Source of the DNA: Parcubacteria group bacterium CG1_02_44_31 | GTDB lineage: Bacteria; Patescibacteriota; Minisyncoccia; UBA6257; Brennerbacteraceae | Assembly (NCBI GenBank): GCA_001872485.1 | Contig: MNWK01000030.1 | Coordinates: forward strand, 1 to 40,152 | Length of the DNA stretch: 40,152 nucleotides | Direction of reading: 5' to 3' | Part shown: positions 1-8,842 of the stretch, in pieces | Position numbering within the stretch: position 1 is the stretch's first letter | How the letters are laid out: each line of letters begins with the position of its first letter | Program-made: the position numbers and the translations under genes | Notes under the pieces: generated by a model | Told to the model about the DNA's origin: nothing | Seen by the model: the letters and a program-made list of their open reading frames with translations, nothing else | Databases searched by the model: none

Positions 1-2
1 AT

Positions 3-203
3 GAGTATTTTAAAATAGTTCAGGATATAGGATGTGGCCAACTTAAAGTTATAGCTCGCCATATTCTTGGCCCAAAAGAATTAGATGAAATGGCAAGTTG
101 CCCGGGTAAAAAATTTTCTCCTACTTTTTCGGAAGAAAAACTAGCCCAAATGCAAGGGAAAATAGTCAGCGTTAAATTTATAGCTGTCAAACCAAAAGAA
201 TAA
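3..203 (+). CDS. 3' end of an unknown gene, cut by the window edge
   Basis: An open frame enters from the left edge and runs 66 codons to TAA. It is absent from the ORF track because it has no start in the window. The visible tail (EYFKIVQDIGCGQLKV... ending IAVKPKE) has normal protein-like composition with alternating hydrophobic and Lys/Glu residues, but I recognise no family. A decayed recombinase begins directly after the stop, so this gene may itself be at the edge of a rearranged region. Function unknown. Confidence 0.5.
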   Translation, partial: EYFKIVQDIGCGQLKVIARHILGPKELDEMASCPGKKFSPTFSEEKLAQMQGKIVSVKFIAVKPKE

Positions 204-369
204 GTCCTGTCTATCCGAGGTTCAGCTTGCTGAGCTAAAAGAATTTGCCGCCAAAGAAAAACTTGAAATTGTCAAAGAACGCGGCGAGCCCGCTTGCGGG
301 CGAGCCGCACCAATCAGGCAGACGTATCTTTGCCGCCGCAGGCGGCAAAAAATGTTCGAACTATTTTCA
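204..369 (+). pseudogene. Relic of a large serine recombinase N-terminus
   Basis: Conceptual translation gives VLSI, then after one extra C (a frameshift) EVQLAELKEFAAKEKLEIVKE. This resembles the 'VLSIEAQLAELKEFA' stretch that follows the catalytic N-terminus in large serine recombinases common in Patescibacteria. The catalytic serine region is missing and the frame runs into a GC-rich hairpin (GAGCCCGCTTGCGGGC) and then a stop. I therefore read it as a truncated, frameshifted remnant. The match is from memory of the family, not from a search. Confidence 0.4.
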
Positions 370-507
370 GAATAGAGCACCACAATCAAACTTTCAGGAA
401 TTTTGCCAACGGATTCGGCCACGCGCCATAAATCTTAGTCCCGTTCTCTCCTTTTCCGCCAACTGACAAATTCGGACAAGCAAGCAAAAAAGTTCTGGCA
501 GGGTTGT

Positions 508-650
508 ATACCCCGTAGTAGAAATGCGACAGAATTTGATGCCGTATTTCTGATTTCATTTTATAAACAACATAATTCATGCCACTTGATTTGTATGCAT
601 TTATTTATGAATTCTCTTGTTAAGGCAGTCGCATTTTCACTACAGGGTAT
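508..650. repeat. Palindromic element, 'CCCCGTAGTAG' family, long copy
   Basis: Imperfect terminal inverted repeats of about 23 bp bound this segment: ATACCCCGTAGTAGAAATGC on the left and, reverse-complemented, ATACCCTGTAGTGAAAATGC on the right. The interior, about 97 bp, is AT-rich and has no convincing ORF. At least four further copies with the same ends lie in this window (near 3.26, 10.5, 22.5 and 29.3 kb), all with much shorter interiors. The shape suggests a small non-autonomous mobile or REP-like element. Confidence 0.65.
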
Positions 651-670
651 AATTCCACAAACATTTTTAC

Positions 671-708
671 AAAAAGAAAAATCTGCTTGATGTGTTGTGC
701 GTCAAGCA
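671..708 (-). terminator. Rho-independent terminator after murA
   Basis: On the minus strand, just past the murA stop, TGCTTGA and TCAAGCA form a 7-bp stem around an 11-nt loop, followed by GA and TTTTTCTTTTT. It would end the mraY-murA transcript. Confidence 0.7.
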
Positions 709-732
709 AATTTGCAATTCCCAGACAATTTT

Positions 733-2016
733 TTACACTTGTTTTCGCACGATATCAGCGCCGATTTGCTGCAAACGCTGTTCAATTTGTTCAAATCCCC
801 TATCAATAATATGCGCGTCAAGAATCGTTGTTTCGCCTTGTGCAACTAAACCCGCAATAATCATAGTTATACCTGCGCGAATATCCAGGCTTTTCAATTC
901 CGCGCCGCGCAGGACTGTCGGCCCCACAATCAACGCGCGATGCGGGTCCATGATAATGGCATTTGCACCCATTTTGATAATCTCATTCACGTATCCCAAC
1001 CTGCCCTCATACATCCATTCCTGAATCATAGATACGCCTTGCGCTTGCGTGGCAAGCAATGCAAACGGCGGCACTTGGTCCGACATCAATTTGGGGTACA
1101 AACCGCATTGGATTTTCGCCGCGCGATAAATGTCCGCGGGCTTGTGCACACGCGTCCATGTATCTCCGAACTCAATGTTCGCCCCCATGAGTTGCAATTG
1201 TAATATACCCGCGTCAATAAAATCAGGGTTGATGTTTGAAATTTGAACTTCGGACCGCGTTGCCGCGCACAACACCGCAATGTTCACTGCTTCATCAGAA
1301 TCGGAAATAATCGCATGCGTAACATCCATGCGTATCGCGGACGCATCAATGCCGTGAATAATAATCGTGCTCGTGCCCAACCCCTCAATACGCACGCCGA
1401 GTTTTTGCAAAAACGCTCCCAAATCCTGCACATGCGGCTCGGTCGCGGCAAGCTTGATAATAGTTGTTCCTTCGGCGCCCGCAGATGCCATCATCAACGC
1501 TTCAGTTGCGGTAACGCTTGTTTCTTTCAAAACGATTTTCGCAGCGTGCAGTCCTTGCGGAGCGCAAATATCCAGCACATCTTTATTTTGTTCAATACAC
1601 GCGCCCAAAGCGCGAAGCCCGTCAAATAACGCATCAAGCGGACGCGCGCCAATAGTATCTCCGCCTGGAAGCGGAATCCGTATTTCCCCGAACCGCGCAA
1701 GCATTGCACCAATACACAAAACCGAGCCGCGGAGTTTGCGCACTAACGCATCTGCTTGAGTATTGCTGAACACGGACGCGCATGCGCCTGCGTTAATCGT
1801 TATTGTATGGCTATTGATTTGCGTTTTTGCGCCCCAGGCATTTAAAATCTCGCCGAGTTTGAACACGTCCTGAATCATTGCCGCGTTTTCAAGCCGCGTA
1901 GAGCCGCGGTTTAACATTGATGCGGCAAAAATCGGCAATGTCGCATTTTTGGAACCGCGAATGGCAATCTCGCCTTGTAAGGGTTTGCCGCCATGAATAA
2001 TAAAAATGTCAGCCAT
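733..2016 (-). CDS. murA: UDP-N-acetylglucosamine 1-carboxyvinyltransferase MurA, Cys-to-Asp form
   Basis: MurA transfers enolpyruvate from PEP to UDP-GlcNAc, the first committed step of peptidoglycan synthesis, in the cytoplasm. The 427-residue length is normal. Near the N-terminus RGSKNATLPI carries the conserved Lys23/Asn24 pair. The active-site loop reads PGGDTIGARP, with Asp120 where most MurA proteins have the catalytic cysteine attacked by fosfomycin (Cys115 in E. coli). In known enzymes the same Cys-to-Asp change keeps activity but gives intrinsic fosfomycin resistance. The start lies 7 nt after the mraY stop, so the two are probably co-transcribed, and a terminator follows. Identification is firm; resistance is inferred. 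Confidence 0.96.
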   Translation of the reverse strand: MADIFIIHGGKPLQGEIAIRGSKNATLPIFAASMLNRGSTRLENAAMIQDVFKLGEILNAWGAKTQINSHTITINAGACASVFSNTQADALVRKLRGSVLCIGAMLARFGEIRIPLPGGDTIGARPLDALFDGLRALGACIEQNKDVLDICAPQGLHAAKIVLKETSVTATEALMMASAGAEGTTIIKLAATEPHVQDLGAFLQKLGVRIEGLGTSTIIIHGIDASAIRMDVTHAIISDSDEAVNIAVLCAATRSEVQISNINPDFIDAGILQLQLMGANIEFGDTWTRVHKPADIYRAAKIQCGLYPKLMSDQVPPFALLATQAQGVSMIQEWMYEGRLGYVNEIIKMGANAIIMDPHRALIVGPTVLRGAELKSLDIRAGITMIIAGLVAQGETTILDAHIIDRGFEQIEQRLQQIGADIVRKQV

Positions 2017-2023
2017 AAACGCT

Positions 2024-3076
2024 TTACTTAAGCAAAAACTTATCCACGAAAAAGATAATCATGCCGAATCCGGCTGCCAAACCGGATACAATCCAAAACC
2101 TCATGGTTACGCGCGGCTCTGGCCACCCGCGCGCCTCAAAATGATGGTGAAGCGGAGCGGAAATAAAAACTTTTTTCTTAAAGAACTTTTTTGAAGTCAA
2201 TTGAACAATATCAGTCAGGGATTCAAGCACCATAACAAATCCAAAAAACGGAAGCAAAAGCGCTGTGTTCGTCAAAAGCGCAATGACGGCGATCACTACG
2301 CCAAGCGACATTGCTCCTGTGTCGCCCATAAAAAACCGCGCAGGATAAATGTTAAACCACAAAAATGCCACCAACCCGCCTATCAAACTTCCGGTAAACA
2401 CGGCTAAGTCGTAACGGCCTTCAGCAAACGCCACCACTGCAAGACACGACAACGCAACCAACGCCACACCCTCTGCCAAACCGTCAAGCCCATTCGTTAA
2501 ATCAAGAGAAAACGATGTTGCAACAACGACCATAATGAAAAAAAGAGCATAGGGAATAATGCCAATTGTTACGTCACCCAAAAACGGAATATGCAACACG
2601 TCCCAGCCGAGCTTTGCCGCAAACCACCACGCACCGATAAGCGCAACAGCAGTAAAAAGAACCAAGCGCTCTTTCATGGAAAATCCATTCTTGCCCCGGA
2701 ATTTAACAATTCCTGCGATATCATCAGCAGCGCCGACTAGGGCGGCAATCACCATCATGGCGAGCGGTAAATACGTTTGCGAACGGTTTAAAAACGAAAC
2801 TTGGCCCCAAAATCCGTCAAATGATTTTGAAAAAATAAAAAACACAATGACAAGCACCACCACGGTTCCCCAAACAATCATACCCGCCATCACCGGCGTG
2901 CCTTCTTTTGCCGCATGCATCTGACTGAAAATCGGCGCTCCTTGCTTAGCAATATGCTTTCTGCTATTGAGTTTTGTGATGATTTTTTCAACGGGTACCA
3001 CAAGCACCATACCAACGCCAAATGCAACAAGCACTACGAAAACAAAACGAATGATTTGTATAAATGGCTCTACCAT
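2024..3076 (-). CDS. mraY: Phospho-N-acetylmuramoyl-pentapeptide-transferase MraY
   Basis: MraY is the membrane enzyme that moves phospho-MurNAc-pentapeptide from UDP to undecaprenyl phosphate, making lipid I. The 350-residue protein is hydrophobic with about ten membrane segments. Family motifs appear in order: GAADDIAGI (catalytic aspartates), DLTNGLDGLAEG, NIYPARFFMGDTGAMSLG, and near the C-terminus PLHHHFEARGWPEPRVTMRFW. These match the polyprenyl-phosphate sugar-phosphate transferase family and the HHH tail is typical of MraY rather than WecA. murA follows within 7 nt. The 250-nt gap upstream, before the carboxypeptidase, is filled by repeats. Confidence 0.96.
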   Translation of the reverse strand: MVEPFIQIIRFVFVVLVAFGVGMVLVVPVEKIITKLNSRKHIAKQGAPIFSQMHAAKEGTPVMAGMIVWGTVVVLVIVFFIFSKSFDGFWGQVSFLNRSQTYLPLAMMVIAALVGAADDIAGIVKFRGKNGFSMKERLVLFTAVALIGAWWFAAKLGWDVLHIPFLGDVTIGIIPYALFFIMVVVATSFSLDLTNGLDGLAEGVALVALSCLAVVAFAEGRYDLAVFTGSLIGGLVAFLWFNIYPARFFMGDTGAMSLGVVIAVIALLTNTALLLPFFGFVMVLESLTDIVQLTSKKFFKKKVFISAPLHHHFEARGWPEPRVTMRFWIVSGLAAGFGMIIFFVDKFLLK

Positions 3077-3079
3077 TTT

Positions 3080-3222
3080 TTAAATCCTAAATCCTAATTT
3101 CTTCAGCCAGAGGTTGATCCGCCTATGGCGGAAAATCCTAAACAAATCATAAACCCTAAATCTTGAATCCTGAACCCTGAAACTTGAAGCTTAAATCTTG
3201 AATCTTGAATCCTAATTTTTTA
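3080..3222. repeat. Degenerate heptamer repeat tract (TTGAATC/AAATCCT type)
   Basis: The leader of mraY is built from imperfect 7-nt units such as AAATCCT, AAATCTTGAATCC, TGAACCC, TGAAACT and TGAATCTTGAATCC. A short hairpin unit (TCCGCCTATGGCGGA) interrupts it. No ORF or clear promoter is visible in it. A second tract with other units (AACTAAT/AACTGAT) lies between ssb and rpsR, so such tracts recur in gaps of this genome. Confidence 0.6.
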
Positions 3223-3255
3223 TGAATTACGATTGGATTATTTTTGAAATATCAT

Positions 3256-3321
3256 GCCGTAGCGCATTTTCAACTCGTTCATATTCCACCGAAGGTGGAT
3301 GTTGAAAATCTACTACGGGGA
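3256..3321. repeat. Palindromic element, 'CCCCGTAGTAG' family
   Basis: Outer arms GCCGTAGCGCATTTTCAAC and GTTGAAAATCTACTACGGGG pair with each other. Inside is a tight hairpin TCCACCGAAGGTGGA. It is nearly identical, in reverse orientation, to the copy at 22497-22564, including the internal CGTTCATATTCCACC. It lies directly behind the carboxypeptidase stop codon. Confidence 0.8.
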
Positions 3322-3332
3322 TACACAGGCAA

Positions 3333-4304
3333 TTACTCTTGTGCCTTCATTGTATCAGATAGATGATTCCAATACCACGACAATATGCGCGATGTGTCGC
3401 CAAACCTATCCGGAGACCCCAACACGATGCTTGCAAGCGTTCCGCGCGGAGTTTCAAACACCACAAGCAAGCTTCCACCTGTTTCAGGCGTGTATCCGGT
3501 TTTGGAACCAACAAAACCCGGAATCTGACTGATGAGTTGATTCGTATTGGTTAACGTGAACGTCCTGCCTTGCTCGGTAATCATAGTCAAATGCGCGTAA
3601 CGTGAAAACGAAAACAGGTCAGGATGATGAGCCAACACATATTGCACAAAACGCGCAAGGTCAGAAGCAGTTGAAACATTGTCACCCAATCCGATTGCAT
3701 CTGAGAAATGCGTGGCAGTCATGCCTAAATCAATTGCGGTCTGGTTCATCAGGGAAACAAACGCATCAGCTTGGGTGTCAAACAACGTTCTTTGCGCCGC
3801 ATGGGCAAGCGCGTTATCAGACGCGATGAGTAAAAAATGCATGACTTCGTTTGCGGTAAATTGGTCTCCTAAACGCAAATCCTTGTTAACCGATTCAATT
3901 GCTAAATCGCTTGTCGCAATGGTAAACAATTTGCCATCCCCATATTCTTTAACCAAGAGCGCGGTCATAAGTTTTGTAACCGACGCAATTCCAACCCGGG
4001 CATCGGCGCGGTATTCCCACACGGGATTTTGAGCAGATACGTTATACAATCCTGCTGATTGCGCGTACACATCGGGAAACAGCGCATTCTCGCGCGGGGC
4101 CTGATTTCCCAAATCCTGCACGCGAGAAAACAAAGGAAAATACGTTACCAATGGATACGAAACCGACTGCGCCGGCGCAATCGGTTTGGGGCTTGCCACG
4201 CCGCGCGCAGGCAAGCCGCGGCGGCTGTTTGCCAAAACAAACATAAAAATCATCACGCATATTGCGCCTGCATATACATATATAGTACGAAACCGCGCAC
4301 TCAT
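3333..4304 (-). CDS. D-alanyl-D-alanine carboxypeptidase (peptidase S11, PBP5/DacA-like)
   Basis: Penicillin-binding serine carboxypeptidase that would trim the terminal D-Ala from peptidoglycan stem peptides outside the membrane. I use the start whose ATG overlaps the scpB stop (ATGA), giving 323 residues; the longer frame in the ORF track adds a basic stretch that overlaps scpB. An N-terminal membrane anchor or signal follows (IYVYAGAICVMIFMFVLA). The three catalytic motifs are in order: SVTK (Ser108-Lys111), SDN (162-164) and KTG (268-270). No C-terminal amphipathic anchor domain is seen, so the N-terminal segment probably tethers it. Translational coupling to scpB is likely. Confidence 0.93.
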   Translation of the reverse strand: MSARFRTIYVYAGAICVMIFMFVLANSRRGLPARGVASPKPIAPAQSVSYPLVTYFPLFSRVQDLGNQAPRENALFPDVYAQSAGLYNVSAQNPVWEYRADARVGIASVTKLMTALLVKEYGDGKLFTIATSDLAIESVNKDLRLGDQFTANEVMHFLLIASDNALAHAAQRTLFDTQADAFVSLMNQTAIDLGMTATHFSDAIGLGDNVSTASDLARFVQYVLAHHPDLFSFSRYAHLTMITEQGRTFTLTNTNQLISQIPGFVGSKTGYTPETGGSLLVVFETPRGTLASIVLGSPDRFGDTSRILSWYWNHLSDTMKAQE

Positions 4305-4957
4305 GTTATTTTCCCGTCTTGGTTTTGTTCGCTTGCGCCGTATATCCCGCCATAGCGGAATTGTACGGGAGCGGTTGTTTGAACAATATCGTTCTCGCTT
4401 TCCGCGTTTTGTTCGAACAGCATATCGCACCTTTTTTTCAGCGTATCAAAATCAGGAAGCGATTCACGCGATGAAATGCCTAAAAGCTGTAAAAGCGCTA
4501 TGGTCGGTTTATATAAAAATATATGATGCCCTTTTGTATCGGGTACGCGTTCCACCAGTCCGCGCAAAAGCAAATTGCGCACAATAAAACTTGAATTAAC
4601 TCCGCGGATTGCATCAATTTCCGCGCGCGAAATGGGCGCCCGATACAACACAATGCTTAACGCTTCCAAACTCGCGCGGCTGAGGTCTTGCTGAAAATCC
4701 TGTTTGATACACGCATCAATCAAAGCATAGTGTTCTGACTTCGTGCCCAGTTGGTACGCATCGTCATGCCGCACCATGCACAACCCTTGAGACGCATCTC
4801 GCTCGTACTTTTGCGCCAGCGCGTCGCACGCGCGGCGCGCATCCGCTTCGGAAATACCAACGGCATCTGCAATGCGCTTTGCGTCCAACGCCTCGCCGTA
4901 CGCAAATAACAGCGCTTCTATTTTTGATTGTATGAATTGCAATTCTTGTTCTTCCAT
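4301..4957 (-). CDS. scpB: Segregation and condensation protein ScpB
   Basis: ScpB is the winged-helix partner of ScpA in the SMC-ScpAB condensin complex that organises and segregates the chromosome. I choose the ATG 7 nt after the scpA stop (MEEQELQFIQSKIEALLFAYGEAL), giving 218 residues; the ORF-track start overlaps scpA by 41 nt and adds an unlike N-terminus. The opening IEALLFAYGEALDAKRIADAVGI and the SLEALSIVLYRAPISRAEIDAIRGVNSS stretch are the two winged-helix signatures of the family. The gene sits directly after scpA and overlaps the carboxypeptidase start by 4 nt. Confidence 0.93.
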   Translation of the reverse strand: MEEQELQFIQSKIEALLFAYGEALDAKRIADAVGISEADARRACDALAQKYERDASQGLCMVRHDDAYQLGTKSEHYALIDACIKQDFQQDLSRASLEALSIVLYRAPISRAEIDAIRGVNSSFIVRNLLLRGLVERVPDTKGHHIFLYKPTIALLQLLGISSRESLPDFDTLKKRCDMLFEQNAESENDIVQTTAPVQFRYGGIYGASEQNQDGKIT

Positions 4958-4964
4958 ACACAAA

Positions 4965-5699
4965 TTACGTTCCGAACACGGATGTCTCGTGTTGAGTTGC
5001 TGCATTTTTCACCACGATATCCGATGATTCGTCCGTTTGCTCCAAGTATATCATTTTTTTCTTGAACAAAAAAAGCAAAGCTAAAAACGCCACAATGATT
5101 TCTCCTTTCTTTTTTGAACCATTGACTAACACGCGCAGGGTCGTGCGGGCATGCGTTTGAATGCGGCCAATGATTTCTTGGATTTTCTGCTCAATGCTTG
5201 CGGCACGCTCCAAAACCTGCTTTTCCTTCGGTTGAACAAACCGCTCCCATATTGCAAGCGATTTTGCAAACAGCTCATTTGCCATAGTTATTGAAAAACC
5301 TTGAGGAGAAACAAATGAGACCGGACGGCCTTGCCATAGCGTCCGCGCGATAATTCCCACGGGACTTTTCGCGCGCTCCTGAATATAGCGCGTTTTTTCC
5401 TTGTAACGCTGATACTCCTGCAGCGCGTATTTCAATGCAACAACTTCCTGTTCTTCTTCAGGCGAGAGTTCTATTGTTGGCAAAAGCGCTTTTGATTTGA
5501 TGAGAAGCAATCGGGACGCCACAACCAAAAAATCAACCAGCTCGTTCATAGAAAGATGCTGCAGCTCGCCCACTGCTTCAAGATACTGGTCAGTCACGGC
5601 AGCAAGCGCCACATCGGTCACAGAGAGTTTTTGCGACTCAATCAATTCCGCGAGCAATTCCAACGGACCTTCAAATTTTTCAAGTTTGATATGCATCAT
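4965..5699 (-). CDS. scpA: Segregation and condensation protein ScpA
   Basis: ScpA is the kleisin that bridges SMC heads. The 244-residue protein has the family opening KLEKFEGPLELLAELIESQKLSVTDVALAAVTDQYLE and the following segment NELVDFLVVASRLLLIKSKALLP, both diagnostic. The C-terminal winged-helix segment (KKKGEIIVAFLALLFLFKKKMIYLEQ) is present, followed by a short polar tail. Its start overlaps the end of secA by 20 nt and scpB follows by 7 nt, so secA, scpA and scpB are probably translated from one message. Confidence 0.94.
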   Translation of the reverse strand: MMHIKLEKFEGPLELLAELIESQKLSVTDVALAAVTDQYLEAVGELQHLSMNELVDFLVVASRLLLIKSKALLPTIELSPEEEQEVVALKYALQEYQRYKEKTRYIQERAKSPVGIIARTLWQGRPVSFVSPQGFSITMANELFAKSLAIWERFVQPKEKQVLERAASIEQKIQEIIGRIQTHARTTLRVLVNGSKKKGEIIVAFLALLFLFKKKMIYLEQTDESSDIVVKNAATQHETSVFGT

Positions 5700-8172
5700 G
5701 GTGTCTCTGCGCCAAACGCATTATGACCGCAAACAGCTGAAAATCAATTTGGTCTAAAAGATCCCTGAACATTCGATACCCTTCTTTGCGATATTCCACC
5801 AGCGGATCATGCTGGCCGTATGAACGAAGATTTGCCGTGTCGCGCAAATGCTCCATCATTTCCAAATGGTCAACCCACAATGTATCAAACACGCGAAGCG
5901 CGTTCACACGAAATGCTCGTACGAATTGTTCCGTATCTTCTATCTCACGCGCCTCAATCATACCCAAACATACGCGTTCAATCGCTCCTGCTACATCATC
6001 CGTATGTTGGCCCTTGATACGCTCCGTAAAATCCAGCGGAAGCTTTATCAACGACCCAAGCGAATGTATGAAGTCAGCTTCTGTCTGCCCTGATGCGTTA
6101 TAAAACGAAACAATGCGGTCAACGCTTTGCGACACAACAGTACGCATCATGCTGTGCGCACCATCCAATGTTAATGCAAGCATTTCGTCGCGCTTGCGGT
6201 AAAAAGCTTGACGCTGCTTGCTTAACACGTCATCGTACTCCAGCACATGCTTGCGCACATCAAAATACAAACCTTCCACCTTTGCCTGCGCGGAATCAAG
6301 CGCGCGGCTCACAAACGCATGCTCAATAGCCTCGTCTTCCTTGATTCCTAATTTAGTTATATACGGTTTCATATGATCTGACCCGAAAATGCGCATCAAA
6401 TCATCTTCCATAGAAACGAAAAACTGGCTTGACCCATGGTCTCCCTGCCTGCCCGAACGGCCGCGCAACTGGTTATCAATACGCCGCGCTTCATGGCGCT
6501 CTGTGCCTATGACATGAAGGCCGCCCATATCGCATATCTCTGTTGATTCTTGTTCTGAAGCTGGATTTCCGCCTAAAATAATGTCCACGCCGCGGCCAGC
6601 CATATTTGTGGCAACGGTGACTGCGCCGCGCCTGCCTGCTTGCGCAATAATATGCGCTTCTTGTTCGTGATTTTTCGCGTTCAATACTTCATGCGGAATA
6701 CCTTCACGACTCAATAGTTTTGACAGGTATTCATTTTTTTCAATGGAAATTGTGCCGACCAGCACCGGCTGACCTTTTTCGTGGCGCTCCTTGATTTCCT
6801 GAACCAGCGCCTTGAATTTTCCTTGTTCGGTTAAAAAGATTTTGTCAGGCAAACCAATCCTTATCATTGGTTTATTGGTCGGAATCGCTATGACATCCAA
6901 TCCATACACTTTATGAAATTCTTCAGCTGATGTTATAGCAGTGCCGGTCATACCGGAAAGAATTGGATACATGCGAAAATAATTTTGAATCGTGATCGTC
7001 GCGTAGGTCCTGCTTTCTTCTTGAATTCTCACTTTTTCTTTTGCCTCCAGCGCCTGATGAAGCCCCCCGGAATACCTTCTGCCGAACATCAGCCGCCCCG
7101 TAAATTCATCCACGATAATCACGCCCCCATCTTTGACCACATAATCCCTGTCGCGCTGAAACAGCAAATTGGCTTTCAACGCCTCTTCAAGATGATGAAC
7201 TAAAATGAGATTATTTTCCTCATACACGTTTCTGCCGAGCAATTCGCTCATGCGCTCAATTCCTTGTTCGGTCAAAGAAACGAGTTTGTGTTTCTCGTCA
7301 ATGGTGTAATCCGTTTCTTTGTTGAGACGAGGCACCAATTTGCTGAATTCGCGGTACAATTTCCCCGCGTCCTGGTCCGGCGCGGAAATAATCAACGGCG
7401 TGCGCGATTCATCAATAAGAATGCTGTCCACTTCATCAATAATGGCAAATGCGCACGGACGCTGGACTTTTTCTTCGACAGCATAAACGAGATTATCGCG
7501 TAAATAGTCAAATCCGAACTCATTGTTCGTCCCGTACGTGATATCCGCAGCATATGCCTCACGGCGTGAAATCGGGCGCAAATATTCGTGAAATATCTTA
7601 AAACCTCCTTCAGTATCCCGGGCGCGGTCATCAGCGCGTTCCTGGGATTTTGGTTTTATGCTCTCCTGATAATCAGGGTCATAAGAAAAGGCATGGTCAT
7701 GCACTAAACACGCCACAGAAACCCCGAGCGCATGATAAATCTGCCCCATCCACACCGTATCGCGCTGAGCAAGATAATCATTAACCGTCACCACGTGCAC
7801 GCCTTTGCCAAAAAGCGAGTGAACATACGCGGGAAACGTCGCCGCAAGCGTTTTCCCTTCACCTGTTTTCATTTCTGCGATTTTGCCTTGCGCCAGCACG
7901 ATGCCGCCCATAATCTGCACATCAAACGCCCGCTGTTTCAGCGTTCGCTTCCCTGCTTCCCTGACAAGCGGAAATGCTTCAATAATCATATCCGCCAGCG
8001 CGACGCCGCTTTGCGCGCGCTTCCGCATATGCGCGCCTTTTTCCAAAAGCCCGGTATCTGATAGCGTTTCAATTTCCGATTCTTGCGCATTGATACGTTC
8101 AAGCACAGGAACAAGCGCGTGAATTGCGCGCGCATTTGCATCGGGGAAAAATTTTTTCAATAAAAACTTCAC
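5680..8172 (-). CDS. secA: Preprotein translocase ATPase SecA
   Basis: SecA drives proteins through the SecYEG channel by ATP hydrolysis at the inner face of the membrane. The 830-residue sequence contains Walker A TGEGKT (about 103-108), DEVDSILIDESRTPLIIS (DEAD-box motif and start of the preprotein-binding region), GMTGTA, NMAGRGVDI and the RGRSGRQGD motif of the second ATPase domain. The C-terminus stops at HHDAYQT with no zinc-binding Cys-rich tail for SecB, in keeping with many compact genomes. It follows hpf by 13 nt and overlaps scpA. Confidence 0.98.
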   Translation of the reverse strand: MKFLLKKFFPDANARAIHALVPVLERINAQESEIETLSDTGLLEKGAHMRKRAQSGVALADMIIEAFPLVREAGKRTLKQRAFDVQIMGGIVLAQGKIAEMKTGEGKTLAATFPAYVHSLFGKGVHVVTVNDYLAQRDTVWMGQIYHALGVSVACLVHDHAFSYDPDYQESIKPKSQERADDRARDTEGGFKIFHEYLRPISRREAYAADITYGTNNEFGFDYLRDNLVYAVEEKVQRPCAFAIIDEVDSILIDESRTPLIISAPDQDAGKLYREFSKLVPRLNKETDYTIDEKHKLVSLTEQGIERMSELLGRNVYEENNLILVHHLEEALKANLLFQRDRDYVVKDGGVIIVDEFTGRLMFGRRYSGGLHQALEAKEKVRIQEESRTYATITIQNYFRMYPILSGMTGTAITSAEEFHKVYGLDVIAIPTNKPMIRIGLPDKIFLTEQGKFKALVQEIKERHEKGQPVLVGTISIEKNEYLSKLLSREGIPHEVLNAKNHEQEAHIIAQAGRRGAVTVATNMAGRGVDIILGGNPASEQESTEICDMGGLHVIGTERHEARRIDNQLRGRSGRQGDHGSSQFFVSMEDDLMRIFGSDHMKPYITKLGIKEDEAIEHAFVSRALDSAQAKVEGLYFDVRKHVLEYDDVLSKQRQAFYRKRDEMLALTLDGAHSMMRTVVSQSVDRIVSFYNASGQTEADFIHSLGSLIKLPLDFTERIKGQHTDDVAGAIERVCLGMIEAREIEDTEQFVRAFRVNALRVFDTLWVDHLEMMEHLRDTANLRSYGQHDPLVEYRKEGYRMFRDLLDQIDFQLFAVIMRLAQRHHDAYQT

Positions 8173-8185
8173 GAATAACTAACAA

Positions 8186-8554
8186 CTACTCTTTCGGAGT
8201 TTGGCGCAGAAGTATTTCTTTGAATTTGCGCGCGGCGCGGCGCCAGCGTTCAATTGGTTTTCCCTTTCCCTGTTCAAGTTGACGCACAAGCTCAAGAGCT
8301 ATTTTATCTATCGCAAAATACATGTCTGCCGCACGCTCGGTATTAACACAAATTTTTCGCGGCGCACGCACGGTCACAGTTATCTCAAACACATCACCTT
8401 CGCGATGCTGCGTGACACGATGAGCGGAAAATTCAAACAACGGATCGCCATCATACCGCTCTGCCGCGCGCGCAACTTTTTCAAACCGTTGAATAATATA
8501 ATCCTTCAACGCCTGGGTGACGTTGATTTTTCGGAATGAAAATTTAATCCTCAT
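8186..8554 (-). CDS. hpf: Ribosome hibernation factor (HPF/RaiA/YfiA family), short form
   Basis: The 122-residue protein has the beta-alpha-beta-beta-beta-alpha pattern of the sigma-54 modulation/S30AE family: KFSFRKINVTQALKDYIIQRFEKV, then FEITVTVRAPRKICVNTERAADMYFAIDKIALELVRQLEQ. Family members bind the 30S decoding region and silence or dimerise ribosomes in stationary phase. The long-form dimerisation domain is missing; instead a short basic tail (KPIERWRRAARKFKEILLRQ) is present. It opens the run hpf-secA-scpA-scpB. Confidence 0.88.
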   Translation of the reverse strand: MRIKFSFRKINVTQALKDYIIQRFEKVARAAERYDGDPLFEFSAHRVTQHREGDVFEITVTVRAPRKICVNTERAADMYFAIDKIALELVRQLEQGKGKPIERWRRAARKFKEILLRQTPKE

Positions 8555-8842
8555 AGCGTATTGCGTCCATGCACCACGTTAGAAGTCTGCTATTAAATTT
8601 TGTAGCAGAAGAGTGTTAAAAACACTTCTTGGTCATTGTTATTTATGGGCTTCGTCTTCGCAAGAACTTTGTTCTTGCGAAGACCATGATATTTTACCAC
8701 AAGAGGCAGCATTATATCATATATCATAATTATTGTAATGGCACAAATATATATGACATAAAAGACGAGCGTTCGCGACTTCTAACGGGGCAAGCCCCTC
8801 ATGCCAAATTTTGGTGTGGGGGCAAGGGCGTGGAACGGGAAC
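8555..8842. other. Intergenic gap with perfect hairpin
   Basis: No gene is supported here; the 89-residue plus-strand ORF crossing it has unlikely composition and crosses the neighbouring terminator. At 8654-8684 GTCTTCGCAAGAAC and GTTCTTGCGAAGAC form a perfect 14-bp stem with a 3-nt loop, without a T-run on either strand, so it is a repeat-like hairpin rather than a terminator. The leader of hpf must lie in the right-hand part read on the minus strand, but I see no convincing promoter. Confidence 0.5.

Noticed and set aside
733-8122. Many plus-strand ORFs opposite murA, mraY, scpA and secA
   Set aside because: They are antisense shadows of well-identified minus-strand genes.
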